Source: Pseudomonas_S sp047607345 (lineage in GTDB: Bacteria; Pseudomonadota; Gammaproteobacteria; Xanthomonadales; Xanthomonadaceae). Taken from it: 58,490 bases of DNA. Position 1 is the stretch's first letter. Each line of letters opens with the position of its first letter. Where the stretch lies: the NCBI GenBank assembly GCA_047607345.1, contig JASGDF010000219.1:1-58490 (forward strand), given 5' to 3'. Position numbers and translations under genes: made by a program. Positions 28,581-35,614 of this stretch are shown here, piece after piece. The notes beneath the pieces are model-generated. The model saw nothing but the letters and a program-made list of their open reading frames with translations, was not told the origin of the DNA and searched no databases.

Positions 28581-28657
28581 TGGTGCGCCCGGAGAGATTC
28601 GAACTCCCGACCACCTGGTTCGTAGCCAGGTACTCTATCCAACTGAGCTACGGGCGC
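28581..28657 (-). tRNA. tRNA-Arg (ACG anticodon), copy 1
   Basis: A 77-base tRNA with encoded CCA. The acceptor stem GCGCCCG pairs with CGGGCGC, the D-loop is AGCTCAGTTGGATAGAGT and the anticodon loop CTACGAA between CCTGG and CCAGG gives ACG, probably read as ICG. It is identical in sequence to the copy at 28771. Confidence 0.97.
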
Positions 28658-28723
28658 ATTTTCAATTGACTCGAGTCCGCCAAAGAGCAGTGCACTGGAT
28701 CTGCGCTCGCTGGGGCGACTCAC

Positions 28724-28755
28724 AAAAAAGACAGCAGTGCCGTGCTGTCTTTTTT
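28724..28755 (-). terminator. Terminator between the two tRNA-Arg genes
   Basis: AAAAAAGACAGCA (28724-28736) pairs with TGCTGTCTTTTTT (28743-28755): a perfect 13-bp hairpin with A- and T-runs on both sides, so it can work in both directions. It ends transcription of the tRNA-Arg at 28771-28847. Confidence 0.9.
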
Positions 28756-28770
28756 GGTCGATTCTGAGGA

Positions 28771-28847
28771 TGGTGCGCCCGGAGAGATTCGAACTCCCGA
28801 CCACCTGGTTCGTAGCCAGGTACTCTATCCAACTGAGCTACGGGCGC
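28771..28847 (-). tRNA. tRNA-Arg (ACG anticodon), copy 2
   Basis: A second 77-base tRNA-Arg(ACG) gene with encoded CCA, identical to the copy at 28581. It is preceded by a near-consensus sigma-70 promoter and followed by its own terminator, so both copies look independently expressed. Confidence 0.97.
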
Positions 28848-28863
28848 GCTCGTCAGGAGCGGA

Positions 28864-28892
28864 ATTATGCTGATGTGAACGGCTGGCGTCAA
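28864..28892 (-). promoter_or_regulatory. Sigma-70 promoter of tRNA-Arg copy 2
   Basis: On the minus strand TTGACG (28892-28887), a 17-base spacer and CATAAT (28869-28864) form a near-consensus promoter. The expected start lies about ten bases before the mature tRNA end. The remaining bases up to 29122 contain no gene I can support. Confidence 0.8.
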
Positions 28893-29122
28893 CCTCTGGT
28901 GTTGCATGAAACGATCTTGCCGTTGTGTTGATCAATCGCCGGGACGGTGGGCTCCGGATGATCACCGCCCATTGCATCCGTGCGCGGCAGTGAGCGCGCT
29001 TTGCGCGGGATGCCGAGCTGGGCGAAGTGCCTGTACCGAACTTTCAGGGCGGCATGCCCAGGCATGCGTGCCGCAGGACCGGGAAGCGGCACGGCCCGTG
29101 AGGGCGTGTCTGCCGGAGGCGT

Positions 29123-29815
29123 TCAGTGGGGCTGCGATTGCGTGCGTTCGGTCCGGTACAGCGACCATTGCCGGTAGGCCACGTAACCGGCGCCGGTGAG
29201 GCCGGTGATGCAGGCCGGTACCAGCATCGCCCGGTAGTGCAGATTGTGGAATAGCCAGGTGCCGATCAGGCTTCCGGCCAGGAAGCCGCTGATGATCAGG
29301 CCGCTCAGGCTGAGCCGACGTAGCTGCAACGGCATGCCGCGCAGCAGGTGGCCCAGGCCGATGCCGAGATCGGTGAACATGCCACTCAGGTGGGTGGTGC
29401 GCACCGCCGCGCCGCTGTAGGTGGTGGCCAGCGCGTTCTGCAGCCCGCAGGCGGCGGCGGCCGAGAAGATGCCCCAGGCCGGATGGCGTTCCAGCAGCGG
29501 GATCGCGGCCAGCAACAGGATCGACTCCAGCAACAGGGCCACGCCGTAGCGCCTGCCCAGTTGCAGCGTGCTGTCCTGGATGATCAGGCCGCTCAACATC
29601 GCGCCGAGGCTGAAGGCGATCAACACGCCCCACAGCAGCCGCACCTCGTTCCAGTCGCCCTGCGCCAGCGCGGCGCCGAGCAGGCTGGTGGTGCCGGACA
29701 TGTGGCTGACCACCTGGTGCTCGACGCCCAGGTAGGCGATCACGTTGACCATGCCGGCCACCGCCGACAGCGTGATCGCACCGACCCATACCCAGCGCGG
29801 CAGGTTGATCCCCAT
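29123..29815 (-). CDS. DUF1275 (YoaK-like) membrane protein
   Basis: The 230-residue protein has about six transmembrane segments and the DUF1275 features: AGMVNVIAYLGVEHQVVSHMSGTTSLLGAAL near the N-terminus, GLQNALATTYSGAAVRTTHLSGMFTDLGIGLG in the middle, and a C-terminal pair of helices. Family function is unknown. The ATG at 29815 starts the first helix; upstream in-frame sequence overlaps the next gene and reads as shadow. Confidence 0.85.
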   Translation of the reverse strand: MGINLPRWVWVGAITLSAVAGMVNVIAYLGVEHQVVSHMSGTTSLLGAALAQGDWNEVRLLWGVLIAFSLGAMLSGLIIQDSTLQLGRRYGVALLLESILLLAAIPLLERHPAWGIFSAAAACGLQNALATTYSGAAVRTTHLSGMFTDLGIGLGHLLRGMPLQLRRLSLSGLIISGFLAGSLIGTWLFHNLHYRAMLVPACITGLTGAGYVAYRQWSLYRTERTQSQPH

Positions 29816-29829
29816 GGCGCGCCCCGGCC

Positions 29830-30309
29830 TCAGCCCGGGCCGTTGGTTTCGACCTGGGAGAACTCGCCGCTCTGCGGGTCGTACACCGCGCCCCAGGAGC
29901 CGGCGCCGCCGTCGCAGACGCGCACCGCGGTTCTCGCCGGATCGAGATCCGAATGGTCCGGCAGGTGGAAGGCGTTGATGTAGATCAGCCGGCGCCCGCC
30001 GACTTCGATGCCCACGTACTGGCGGTCGAAGCTGGCGGGCGAGGCGATAACGGGCTGCAGCCTGGCCTGGGCCGCTTCCAGCTGGTCGATCTGCTGGCGG
30101 CTCGGTGCCCAGTAGCCGGTCACTTCGCCAGGATGGCGCGTTGGGCTGTCGCGCGCGCAGGTGTCCAGCACCTGCGCAGCGACCAGCGGGCGGGTGATCA
30201 GCCACGACTGCCCGCTCCTGAGCTGGGTCGGCACCGTGGTTGGCCCGCGCGTGGCGCAGCCGGCCAGCAGCAGTGCCGCGGCGGTCAGGCCCAGCGCGGT
30301 GCGGATCAC
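29830..30309 (-). CDS. Small lipoprotein, unknown function
   Basis: The 159-residue protein starts with a lipoprotein signal (LTAAALLLAGC, Cys at residue 18) and is predicted to be membrane-anchored in the envelope. The mature part has VGIEVGGRRLIYINAFHLP and VRVCDGGAGSWGAVYDPQSGEFSQV. I do not recognise the family. The GTG start overlaps the stop of the PhoH-like gene (GTGA), so it is likely coupled to it. Confidence 0.75.
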   Translation of the reverse strand: MIRTALGLTAAALLLAGCATRGPTTVPTQLRSGQSWLITRPLVAAQVLDTCARDSPTRHPGEVTGYWAPSRQQIDQLEAAQARLQPVIASPASFDRQYVGIEVGGRRLIYINAFHLPDHSDLDPARTAVRVCDGGAGSWGAVYDPQSGEFSQVETNGPG

Positions 30310-31706
30310 AGCACCTCCGAGGCGTAGTCGGCCAGGCGCGAGCGCTCGCCGCGGCGCAAGGTGATGTGCGCGCTGTGCGGCCAGGCCTTGAAGCGGTCCA
30401 CCGCGTAGGTCAGGCCGGAGGTGGTCTCGGTGAGGTAGGGCGTGTCGATCTGCTCGACGTTGCCGAGGCAGACGATCTTGGTGCCCGGGCCGGCGCGGGT
30501 GATCAGCGTCTTCATCTGCTTGGGCGTCAGGTTCTGCGCCTCGTCGAGGATCAGGTAGCGCGACAGGAAGGTGCGCCCGCGCATGAAGTTCATCGAGCGG
30601 ATCTTGATCCGGCTGGCGAGCAGGTCGTTGGTCGCCGCGCGGCCCCAGGCGCCGCCCTCCTGGTTGTGGGTGAGCACTTCCAGGTTGTCGGTCAGCGCGC
30701 CCATCCACGGGGTCATCTTCTCCTCCTCGGTGCCGGGCAGGAAGCCGATGTCCTCGCCAACGCTGACGGTGGCGCGGGTCATGATGATCTCGCGGTAGCG
30801 CTGCTGGTCCATCGTCTGCGCCAGGCCCGCGGCCAGCGCCAGCAGGGTCTTGCCGGTGCCGGCGGTGCCGAGCAGGGTGACGAAGTCGATCTCCGGGTCC
30901 ATCAGCGCGTTGAGCGCGAAGTTCTGCTCGCGGTTGCGCGCGGCGATGCCCCAGACCGCGTGCTGGCCGCTGCGGTAGTCCTCGACCAGGCTCAGCATGG
31001 CCTTGCCGCCGCCGAGCCTGGCCACGCGCAGCTCGACCTCGTCCTCGCCCGGCAGGTACAGGTACTGGTTCGGGTGGAAGTCCTCGTTCTCGGCGAGCTG
31101 GATCTCGTAGTGGGTGCGGCCCTTGTCGCTCCAGCTGCGCAGGTCCTGATTGTGCTTCTGCCAGAAGTCCTCCGGCAGTTCCAGCGCGCCAGTGAACAGC
31201 AGGCTGAAGTCGTCCAGCGCGCGGTCGTTCTCGTAGTCCTCGGCGACCAGGCCGCTGATCGAGGCCTTGATGCGCAGGTTGATGTCCTTGGAGACCAGCA
31301 CCACCGGCACTTCCGGGTGGGTCTCGCGCAGCTCCAGTACCGAAGCCAGGATCTTGTTGTCCGGCACCACGTCGCCGAAGCTGCGCCCGGGCTGGCTGGC
31401 GGTGGTCTGGAAGTACAGCTTGCCGATCCCGGCCTGGCCCTTGAGCTGGATGCCCTGCGGATGGACCAGGGTGATGCCGGCCTGGATCTGCTCGGCACTG
31501 GCGCTGCCCAGCAGCTCGTCGAGAAAGCGGCTGACCTGGCGCGCGTTGCGGCTGACTTCGGAGGTGCCCTTCTTGGCGTTGTCCAGCTCCTCGATCACCT
31601 GCATCGGCAGGAACACGTCGTGTTCCTCGAACTTGAACAGCGCGGTCGGGTCGTGCATCAGCACGTTGGTGTCCAGCACGTAGATGCGCTTGCCTCGGGT
31701 CATCAT
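30306..31706 (-). CDS. PIN domain-PhoH family ATPase
   Basis: The 466-residue protein fuses an N-terminal PIN nuclease domain (about 5-145; acidic residues in VLDTNVLMHDP, EELDNAKKG and SKDINLRIKA) to a C-terminal PhoH ATPase/helicase-like domain with Walker A LGTAGTGKT (about residue 280) and Walker B ILDEAQN. PIN-PhoH (PhoH2-type) proteins are predicted to unwind and cut RNA. It is downstream of bcp on the same strand, with a large structured inverted repeat in its leader. Confidence 0.9.
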   Translation of the reverse strand: MMTRGKRIYVLDTNVLMHDPTALFKFEEHDVFLPMQVIEELDNAKKGTSEVSRNARQVSRFLDELLGSASAEQIQAGITLVHPQGIQLKGQAGIGKLYFQTTASQPGRSFGDVVPDNKILASVLELRETHPEVPVVLVSKDINLRIKASISGLVAEDYENDRALDDFSLLFTGALELPEDFWQKHNQDLRSWSDKGRTHYEIQLAENEDFHPNQYLYLPGEDEVELRVARLGGGKAMLSLVEDYRSGQHAVWGIAARNREQNFALNALMDPEIDFVTLLGTAGTGKTLLALAAGLAQTMDQQRYREIIMTRATVSVGEDIGFLPGTEEEKMTPWMGALTDNLEVLTHNQEGGAWGRAATNDLLASRIKIRSMNFMRGRTFLSRYLILDEAQNLTPKQMKTLITRAGPGTKIVCLGNVEQIDTPYLTETTSGLTYAVDRFKAWPHSAHITLRRGERSRLADYASEVL

Positions 31707-31763
31707 CGATTCCTGGGAATGGGACAGGGGCGAGCCATCACGGCCTGCGGGGCAGGGTGATGG

Positions 31764-32032
31764 CAGGGCGTGGCATCCGTTCCCGAGCAGGTCGCGCCGC
31801 TCTTGCGCGTGCTCGGGGCAAGGAAGAGGGAGGAAGTGGACGTCCGTCCACGCCCGAGCGATGACGCGGCCCCGGGCGCGCGCAAGAGCGGCCCTCTGGG
31901 TTGGGTTCGGGTGGCCGCCATCCGGCGCCGCGCGACTTGACCTGACGGCCAGTCAGGCGCTGCGCCGCGCAACACCAGCTGACGGCCACCCGAACCCAAC
32001 GCGACCGGCTCGGGAACGGATGCCACGCCCTG
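31764..32032. repeat. Nested inverted-repeat element (three-way-junction fold)
   Basis: The 345 bases between bcp and the PhoH-like gene are filled by a nested palindrome. The outer arms 31764-31788 and 32008-32032 are perfect 25-base inverted repeats. Inside, 31796-31817 pairs with 31871-31892 (20 of 22) and encloses the hairpin GTGGACG/CGTCCAC (31836-31851). Also inside, 31900-31917 pairs perfectly with 31983-32000 and encloses CCTGAC/GTCAGG (31941-31957). The whole folds as a stem with two arms. I see no convincing coding potential and no match to the REP families here. Confidence 0.85.
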
Positions 32033-32051
32033 GTGCGGGAAACAAGGGAGT

Positions 32052-32531
32052 TCACTGCTTGCTGTGGGCCTTCAGGGCTTCGAGTACCGCCTCGGCGTGG
32101 CCGGCCACCTTGACCTTGCGCCACGCTTGCACGATACGACCGTCCGGCGAGATGAGGAAGGTGCTGCGCTCGATGCCCAGCACCTGCCGGCCGTACATGT
32201 TCTTTTGCTTGATCACGTCGAATGCCCGGCACAGCGCCTCGTCGGCGTCGCTGACCAGCGGGAATGCAAAGCCCTGCTTCGCACAGAAGTTGTCGTGCGA
32301 CTTCACCGAATCGCGCGAGACCCCCAGCACGGCCGCACCGAAGTGCTCGAATTCGGGCAGCCGTGCATTGAAGTCCAGGCCTTCGGTGGTGCAGCCCGGC
32401 GTACTGTCCTTGGGGTAGAAATACAGCACCAGCCAGCGGCCGGCGTAGTCGCCGAGCGTGCTGGCACCGCCGCCGGACAGCTGCAGCGGCAGCGAAAGGA
32501 GCTGCGGGGAGAGCGTGTCACCGGTATTCAT
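32052..32531 (-). CDS. bcp: Thioredoxin-dependent thiol peroxidase (Bcp/PrxQ)
   Basis: This 159-residue peroxiredoxin reduces hydroperoxides. It has FYPKDSTPGCTTEGLDF with the peroxidatic cysteine (about residue 47), GVSRDSVKSHDNFCAKQGFAFPLVSD and the C-terminal RSTFLISPDGRI. The five-residue spacing to a resolving cysteine seen in E. coli Bcp is absent; the next cysteine is in NFCAKQ. It sits 22 bases after the GcvR-like gene, an order shared with E. coli. Confidence 0.94.
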   Translation of the reverse strand: MNTGDTLSPQLLSLPLQLSGGGASTLGDYAGRWLVLYFYPKDSTPGCTTEGLDFNARLPEFEHFGAAVLGVSRDSVKSHDNFCAKQGFAFPLVSDADEALCRAFDVIKQKNMYGRQVLGIERSTFLISPDGRIVQAWRKVKVAGHAEAVLEALKAHSKQ

Positions 32532-32553
32532 GGGCGCCTTTCCGTGGACTGGA

Positions 32554-33129
32554 TCAGAACTTCATCGGATCCATGATCGCGTCGAGGTTGAGGTGGTCGC
32601 AGAACTCGAGGAAGTCGTCACGCAGCGCGGCGATGTGCATGTTCGCTGGCACCCCGATCGTCACCTGCGCCGAGAACATCTCCGCACCGGTCTGCATCGC
32701 GCGGTAGCGCGAGCTCTGCAGGTTCTCGATGGTGATGCCCTGGCGGTCGAAGAAGTCGGCCAGTTGGAACAGGATGCCCGGTTTGTCGGCGGCGATGACC
32801 TCGACGATGTAGGGCAGGAGGTTGGACTGCGCCTGCTTGGGGCCGGTGCGATACCACACCAGCTTCAGGCCTTCCTCGCGCTCCAGGCGGGTCATCATCG
32901 CCTCGAGCTTGGCCACCGAGTCCCACGAGCCGGTCGCCAGCGCGGTCACCGAGACATCGCGGCCGACCGTGGACAGACGCGCGTCCACGAGATTGCAGCC
33001 GCTATCGGTGATGCGGCGGGTGACGGGCAGCAAGGGGGACTCCGGATGCGTCGAGTAGGCGTTGATCAGGAGGTGGTTTTCGTTCGGCGAAGGCCGGGGC
33101 GTGGAGTCGGTCAAAGGGGATTCCGGCAT
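32554..33129 (-). CDS. gcvR: GcvR-like protein with two ACT domains
   Basis: The 191-residue protein has two ACT domains: one after the N-terminal tail (LLINAYSTHPESPLLPVTRRITDSGCNLVDARLS) and one at YIVEVIAADKPGILFQLADFFDRQGI. This is the layout of GcvR, the glycine-responsive regulator of the glycine cleavage system. The gcvR-bcp pair is conserved in gammaproteobacteria; in E. coli dapA is the divergent neighbour, which here is decayed. Confidence 0.87.
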   Translation of the reverse strand: MPESPLTDSTPRPSPNENHLLINAYSTHPESPLLPVTRRITDSGCNLVDARLSTVGRDVSVTALATGSWDSVAKLEAMMTRLEREEGLKLVWYRTGPKQAQSNLLPYIVEVIAADKPGILFQLADFFDRQGITIENLQSSRYRAMQTGAEMFSAQVTIGVPANMHIAALRDDFLEFCDHLNLDAIMDPMKF

Positions 33130-33274
33130 TGCGGGGTGAGGCTGAATGGCTGCCGGCATACTCCGGCACGCTGTGCGCAGCATACTTGCCCGTGCTTTCG
33201 CGCCGCAAGTAACATGCGGAACGCACCGGTCCCGCTCGCGCGGGCCTTTCATCCACGTACAGAGCCGTTCCGCC

Positions 33275-33607
33275 TTGTCACTTTTCGGCATCATCACCGC
33301 GCTGGCGCCTTCGTTCGGTCGCGACGGCGCTCGCGATCTGGACGCCTGGTGCCGCCCGCTCGACCGGCCAGTGATCGTGCCTGTCCAGGATGTGGTCGCG
33401 GCAGGCTATGGTGAGACGATGCCGCTGTCCGACAGCGGAATACGCCATTCCAGTCGGTTCCAATGCGTTGCCGGGCGCCCGCAGTCGCCCGAGCGATCCG
33501 GCGCATGCCGGCGACTGTCCTTCCCGCACCATGCGATTGCCGAGCACCTGGCCGCCGAGGCCTTGTGGTTGGAACACCTTTACAGCCGCGAAAGCCTCGC
33601 GGCCTGA
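33275..33607 (+). pseudogene. dapA: Decayed dapA (dihydrodipicolinate synthase) remnant
   Basis: The frame from the TTG at 33275 reads SLFGIITALAPSFGRDGARDLDAW, which matches the DapA N-terminus, then a degraded GVQGVVVAGSTGEA equivalent. The match jumps frame near 33435 (AEYAIPVGSNALPGA resembles the VGSNVLPSAYRR region near the C-terminus) and ends with HHAIAEHLAAEALWLEHL, like the DapA C-terminus. About 330 bases remain of roughly 900; the active-site lysine and tyrosine regions are gone. It lies exactly where dapA is in the gcvR-dapA-bamC order. Confidence 0.75.
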
Positions 33608-33623
33608 CCCAGGAGATTTACCG

Positions 33624-34154
33624 ATGCGTCATACCGTTTCTTCCGTCCGCGTGCTGTCGCTCGCGTTGCTGGCGACCACCGCCGTTGCGGCCACCAGTGG
33701 CTGCAGCTGGTTCCACAAGGGCGCCCGCGGCGACTACGCGTTGCCGGTCGAACAGCGTCCGCTGGAAGTGCCGCCGGATCTCAACCTGCCCGATACCGCC
33801 GGTGCGATGAAGGTGCCGGTGCTGGCCTCGGCCGTGCAAGGGCCGGCCGCCGCGGCGTCTGGTCCCGGTCCGTCCGCAGCGGCGAGTGGCTTCACCGTCG
33901 CCGGCCCTCGCGAGACGGTGTTCGGCCAGGTCGGCGACGCGCTCGGGCAGATCCCCGGCGTGACGATCGCCAGCCGCGCGCAGATGCTCGGCTCGTTCGA
34001 TGTCAGCTACGAGGGCAGCAACTTCCTGGTGCGGGTGAGCACGGTCGATGCCGGCAGCCAGGTTTCTGCGGTCGATCCGCGTGGCCTGCCGGCCACTGCG
34101 GAGGCGCCAGTCAAGCTGATCGCGGCGCTGAAGGCCAAGCTCGGCGGCGGCTGA
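33624..34154 (+). CDS. bamC: BamC/NlpB-like outer-membrane lipoprotein
   Basis: The 176-residue lipoprotein has a signal with lipobox-like TSGC (Cys27), then DYALPVEQRPLEVPPDLNLPDT, which resembles the unstructured N-terminal BamC segment that contacts BamD. The C-terminal half (about 90-176) looks like one helix-grip domain (RETVFGQVGDALGQIPGVTIASRA). E. coli BamC has two such domains and 344 residues, so this is a short version. AGGAG eight bases upstream supports the start. Confidence 0.75.
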   Translation: MRHTVSSVRVLSLALLATTAVAATSGCSWFHKGARGDYALPVEQRPLEVPPDLNLPDTAGAMKVPVLASAVQGPAAAASGPGPSAAASGFTVAGPRETVFGQVGDALGQIPGVTIASRAQMLGSFDVSYEGSNFLVRVSTVDAGSQVSAVDPRGLPATAEAPVKLIAALKAKLGGG

Positions 34155-34176
34155 GCCAGCGCTGGAATGGAATGCG

Positions 34177-34207
34177 AAACGGGCGCCAGCGGCGCCCGTT
34201 TTGTTTT
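34177..34207 (+). terminator. Rho-independent terminator after the BamC-like gene
   Basis: AAACGGGCGCC (34177-34187) pairs with GGCGCCCGTTT (34191-34201) around AGC and is followed by TTGTTTTTG. Confidence 0.92.
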
Positions 34208-34245
34208 TGTCCGGCGTGGTGCGCTCCGGCCTTGCGCTTTCTACA

Positions 34246-34310
34246 GGTAGGGACTCCAGTCCCGACCGAGGCCTTGCGCGGAAAGTGTCGGGACTGAAGT
34301 CCCTCCCACG
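34246..34310. repeat. REPIN: paired REP palindromes
   Basis: Inverted REP units (left GTAGGGACTCCAGTCCCGAC at 34246; right ending ACTGAAGTCCCTCCCAC at 34309) lie between the convergent BamC-like and ferredoxin genes. Confidence 0.8.
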
Positions 34311-34327
34311 GGATCGCCTTGCGGGGG

Positions 34328-34651
34328 TCAGCGCTCCAGCTGGGTCAGCTTGCCGGATTTGCCATCCCAGTCGGCGGCGTCGGGCAGCGGCTCCTTGCGC
34401 ACGGTCAATACCGGCCATGCCTTGGCCAGCTCGGCGTTGAGCGCGACGAAGCTCTCCTGGCCGGCCGGTACGTCGTCCTCTGGATAGATCGCGTTGGCCG
34501 GGCATTCCGGTTCGCACAGCGTGCAGTCGATGCATTCGTCCGGGTCGATCACCAGGAAGTTGGGACCCTCATGGAAGCAATCGACCGGGCAGACCTCCAC
34601 GCAGTCGGTGTATTTGCACTTGATGCAGTTTTCGGTGACAACAAAAGGCAT
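34328..34651 (-). CDS. fdxA: 7Fe ferredoxin FdxA
   Basis: The 107-residue ferredoxin carries one 3Fe-4S and one 4Fe-4S cluster. The cysteine motifs are CIKCKYTDCVEVCPVDCF and CIDCTLCEPECP, followed by AIYPEDDVP and a helical C-terminal extension typical of the Azotobacter-type 7Fe family. An upstream in-frame ATG exists, but MPFVVTENCIKCK is the family start. Confidence 0.95.
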   Translation of the reverse strand: MPFVVTENCIKCKYTDCVEVCPVDCFHEGPNFLVIDPDECIDCTLCEPECPANAIYPEDDVPAGQESFVALNAELAKAWPVLTVRKEPLPDAADWDGKSGKLTQLER

Positions 34652-34729
34652 GGCGAGGTCCGGCGTTAAGCCGGTCAATTCTAGAACAGTCGGCGAAACC
34701 AGGTGCGGATCGTTCTCAACGGGCCGTTC

Positions 34730-35614
34730 CTACACCGGCGGCAGGCCGCGCTGGCGTGCCAGCAGGTACAGGCCGGTGGCAGCCAGGTCCTCGCCGTGGC
34801 GCATCGAGCCGATGCCGAGCAGGCTCAGCGCGCGGGCGTAGCGCTGGGAGAGGCCGGCGCTGCCGACCAGGTGCACCACATCGCCGATGGAGTGGCGCTC
34901 GCGGATCTCGTGGCCGATCAGGATGCCAGACAGATACGAGGCCAGCGCCGCGGCCGGAAGACGCTCGAACAGGCCGAGCGTGCGCGTGCCGAACAGGTGA
35001 TGGCTCAGGCCGCCGGCCTCGCCGCTGCGAGCCACGCCCAGCGCGAACCCGGCCTCGTGCAGTGCGTCGTCGCCATCCATCAGCTTGCCGAGCAGGCTGT
35101 GCCCGCGCAGCAGCGCATACAGTTCACCGGTCATGGTGGTCACGAAATCGACCAGCGTGCCGTTCTCGATCCGCGCCCATTTGCAGTGGGTACCGGGCAG
35201 GCACAGGGTGTGCTTGCCGGTGCCCAGCGTGGGCAGCAGTCCGACGATCTGGGTCTCCTCGCCGCGCATCACATCCGGTACGCCGGCTTGCACGCGGGTG
35301 GCGACGCCGGGCACGAACCACAGGCGCCGGCCGGGCAGGGCAGCATCCTCGTGCAGCTGCATCGTCGCCGCCAGCGCCGCGGTGTTGGCGGGGCATGGCA
35401 GGTACGGTAGCTCGATCCAGCCATTGCGGCTGCCGATCATGCCGCACAGCAGCAGCTCGCCGGGCCATTCGCCGACCAGCTCGCGCAGTACGTCGGCAAA
35501 GCGGCCGGCGCTGGCGAGGATGCCCTGGTCGCTGCGCCGCGTATCGACCACCTGCCCGTGTGCATCGAGGCGGTAGGCGCGCAGGCTGCTGGTGCCCCAG
35601 TCGATGGCGATCAT
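34730..35614 (-). CDS. dgoK: 2-dehydro-3-deoxygalactonokinase
   Basis: DgoK phosphorylates 2-dehydro-3-deoxygalactonate (KDGal) to its 6-phosphate. The 294-residue sugar kinase has the N-terminal IAIDWGTSSLRAYRLD, GMIGSRNGW, CLPGTHCKWARI and VHLVGSAGLSQRYARAL, all DgoK features. It is the last gene of the galactose operon; its ATG overlaps the lactonase stop (ATGA). Confidence 0.92.
   Translation of the reverse strand: MIAIDWGTSSLRAYRLDAHGQVVDTRRSDQGILASAGRFADVLRELVGEWPGELLLCGMIGSRNGWIELPYLPCPANTAALAATMQLHEDAALPGRRLWFVPGVATRVQAGVPDVMRGEETQIVGLLPTLGTGKHTLCLPGTHCKWARIENGTLVDFVTTMTGELYALLRGHSLLGKLMDGDDALHEAGFALGVARSGEAGGLSHHLFGTRTLGLFERLPAAALASYLSGILIGHEIRERHSIGDVVHLVGSAGLSQRYARALSLLGIGSMRHGEDLAATGLYLLARQRGLPPV

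Noticed and set aside
28906..29199. 97-codon frame upstream of the DUF1275 gene
   Set aside because: Cysteine- and arginine-rich, no ribosome site, overlaps the DUF1275 3' end and the tRNA promoter region.
30240..31760. 506-codon plus-strand frame
   Set aside because: Antisense shadow of the PIN-PhoH gene.
31684..32418. Open frames across the nested inverted repeat (both strands)
   Set aside because: They read through palindromic arms and give low-complexity peptides; no family similarity is seen.
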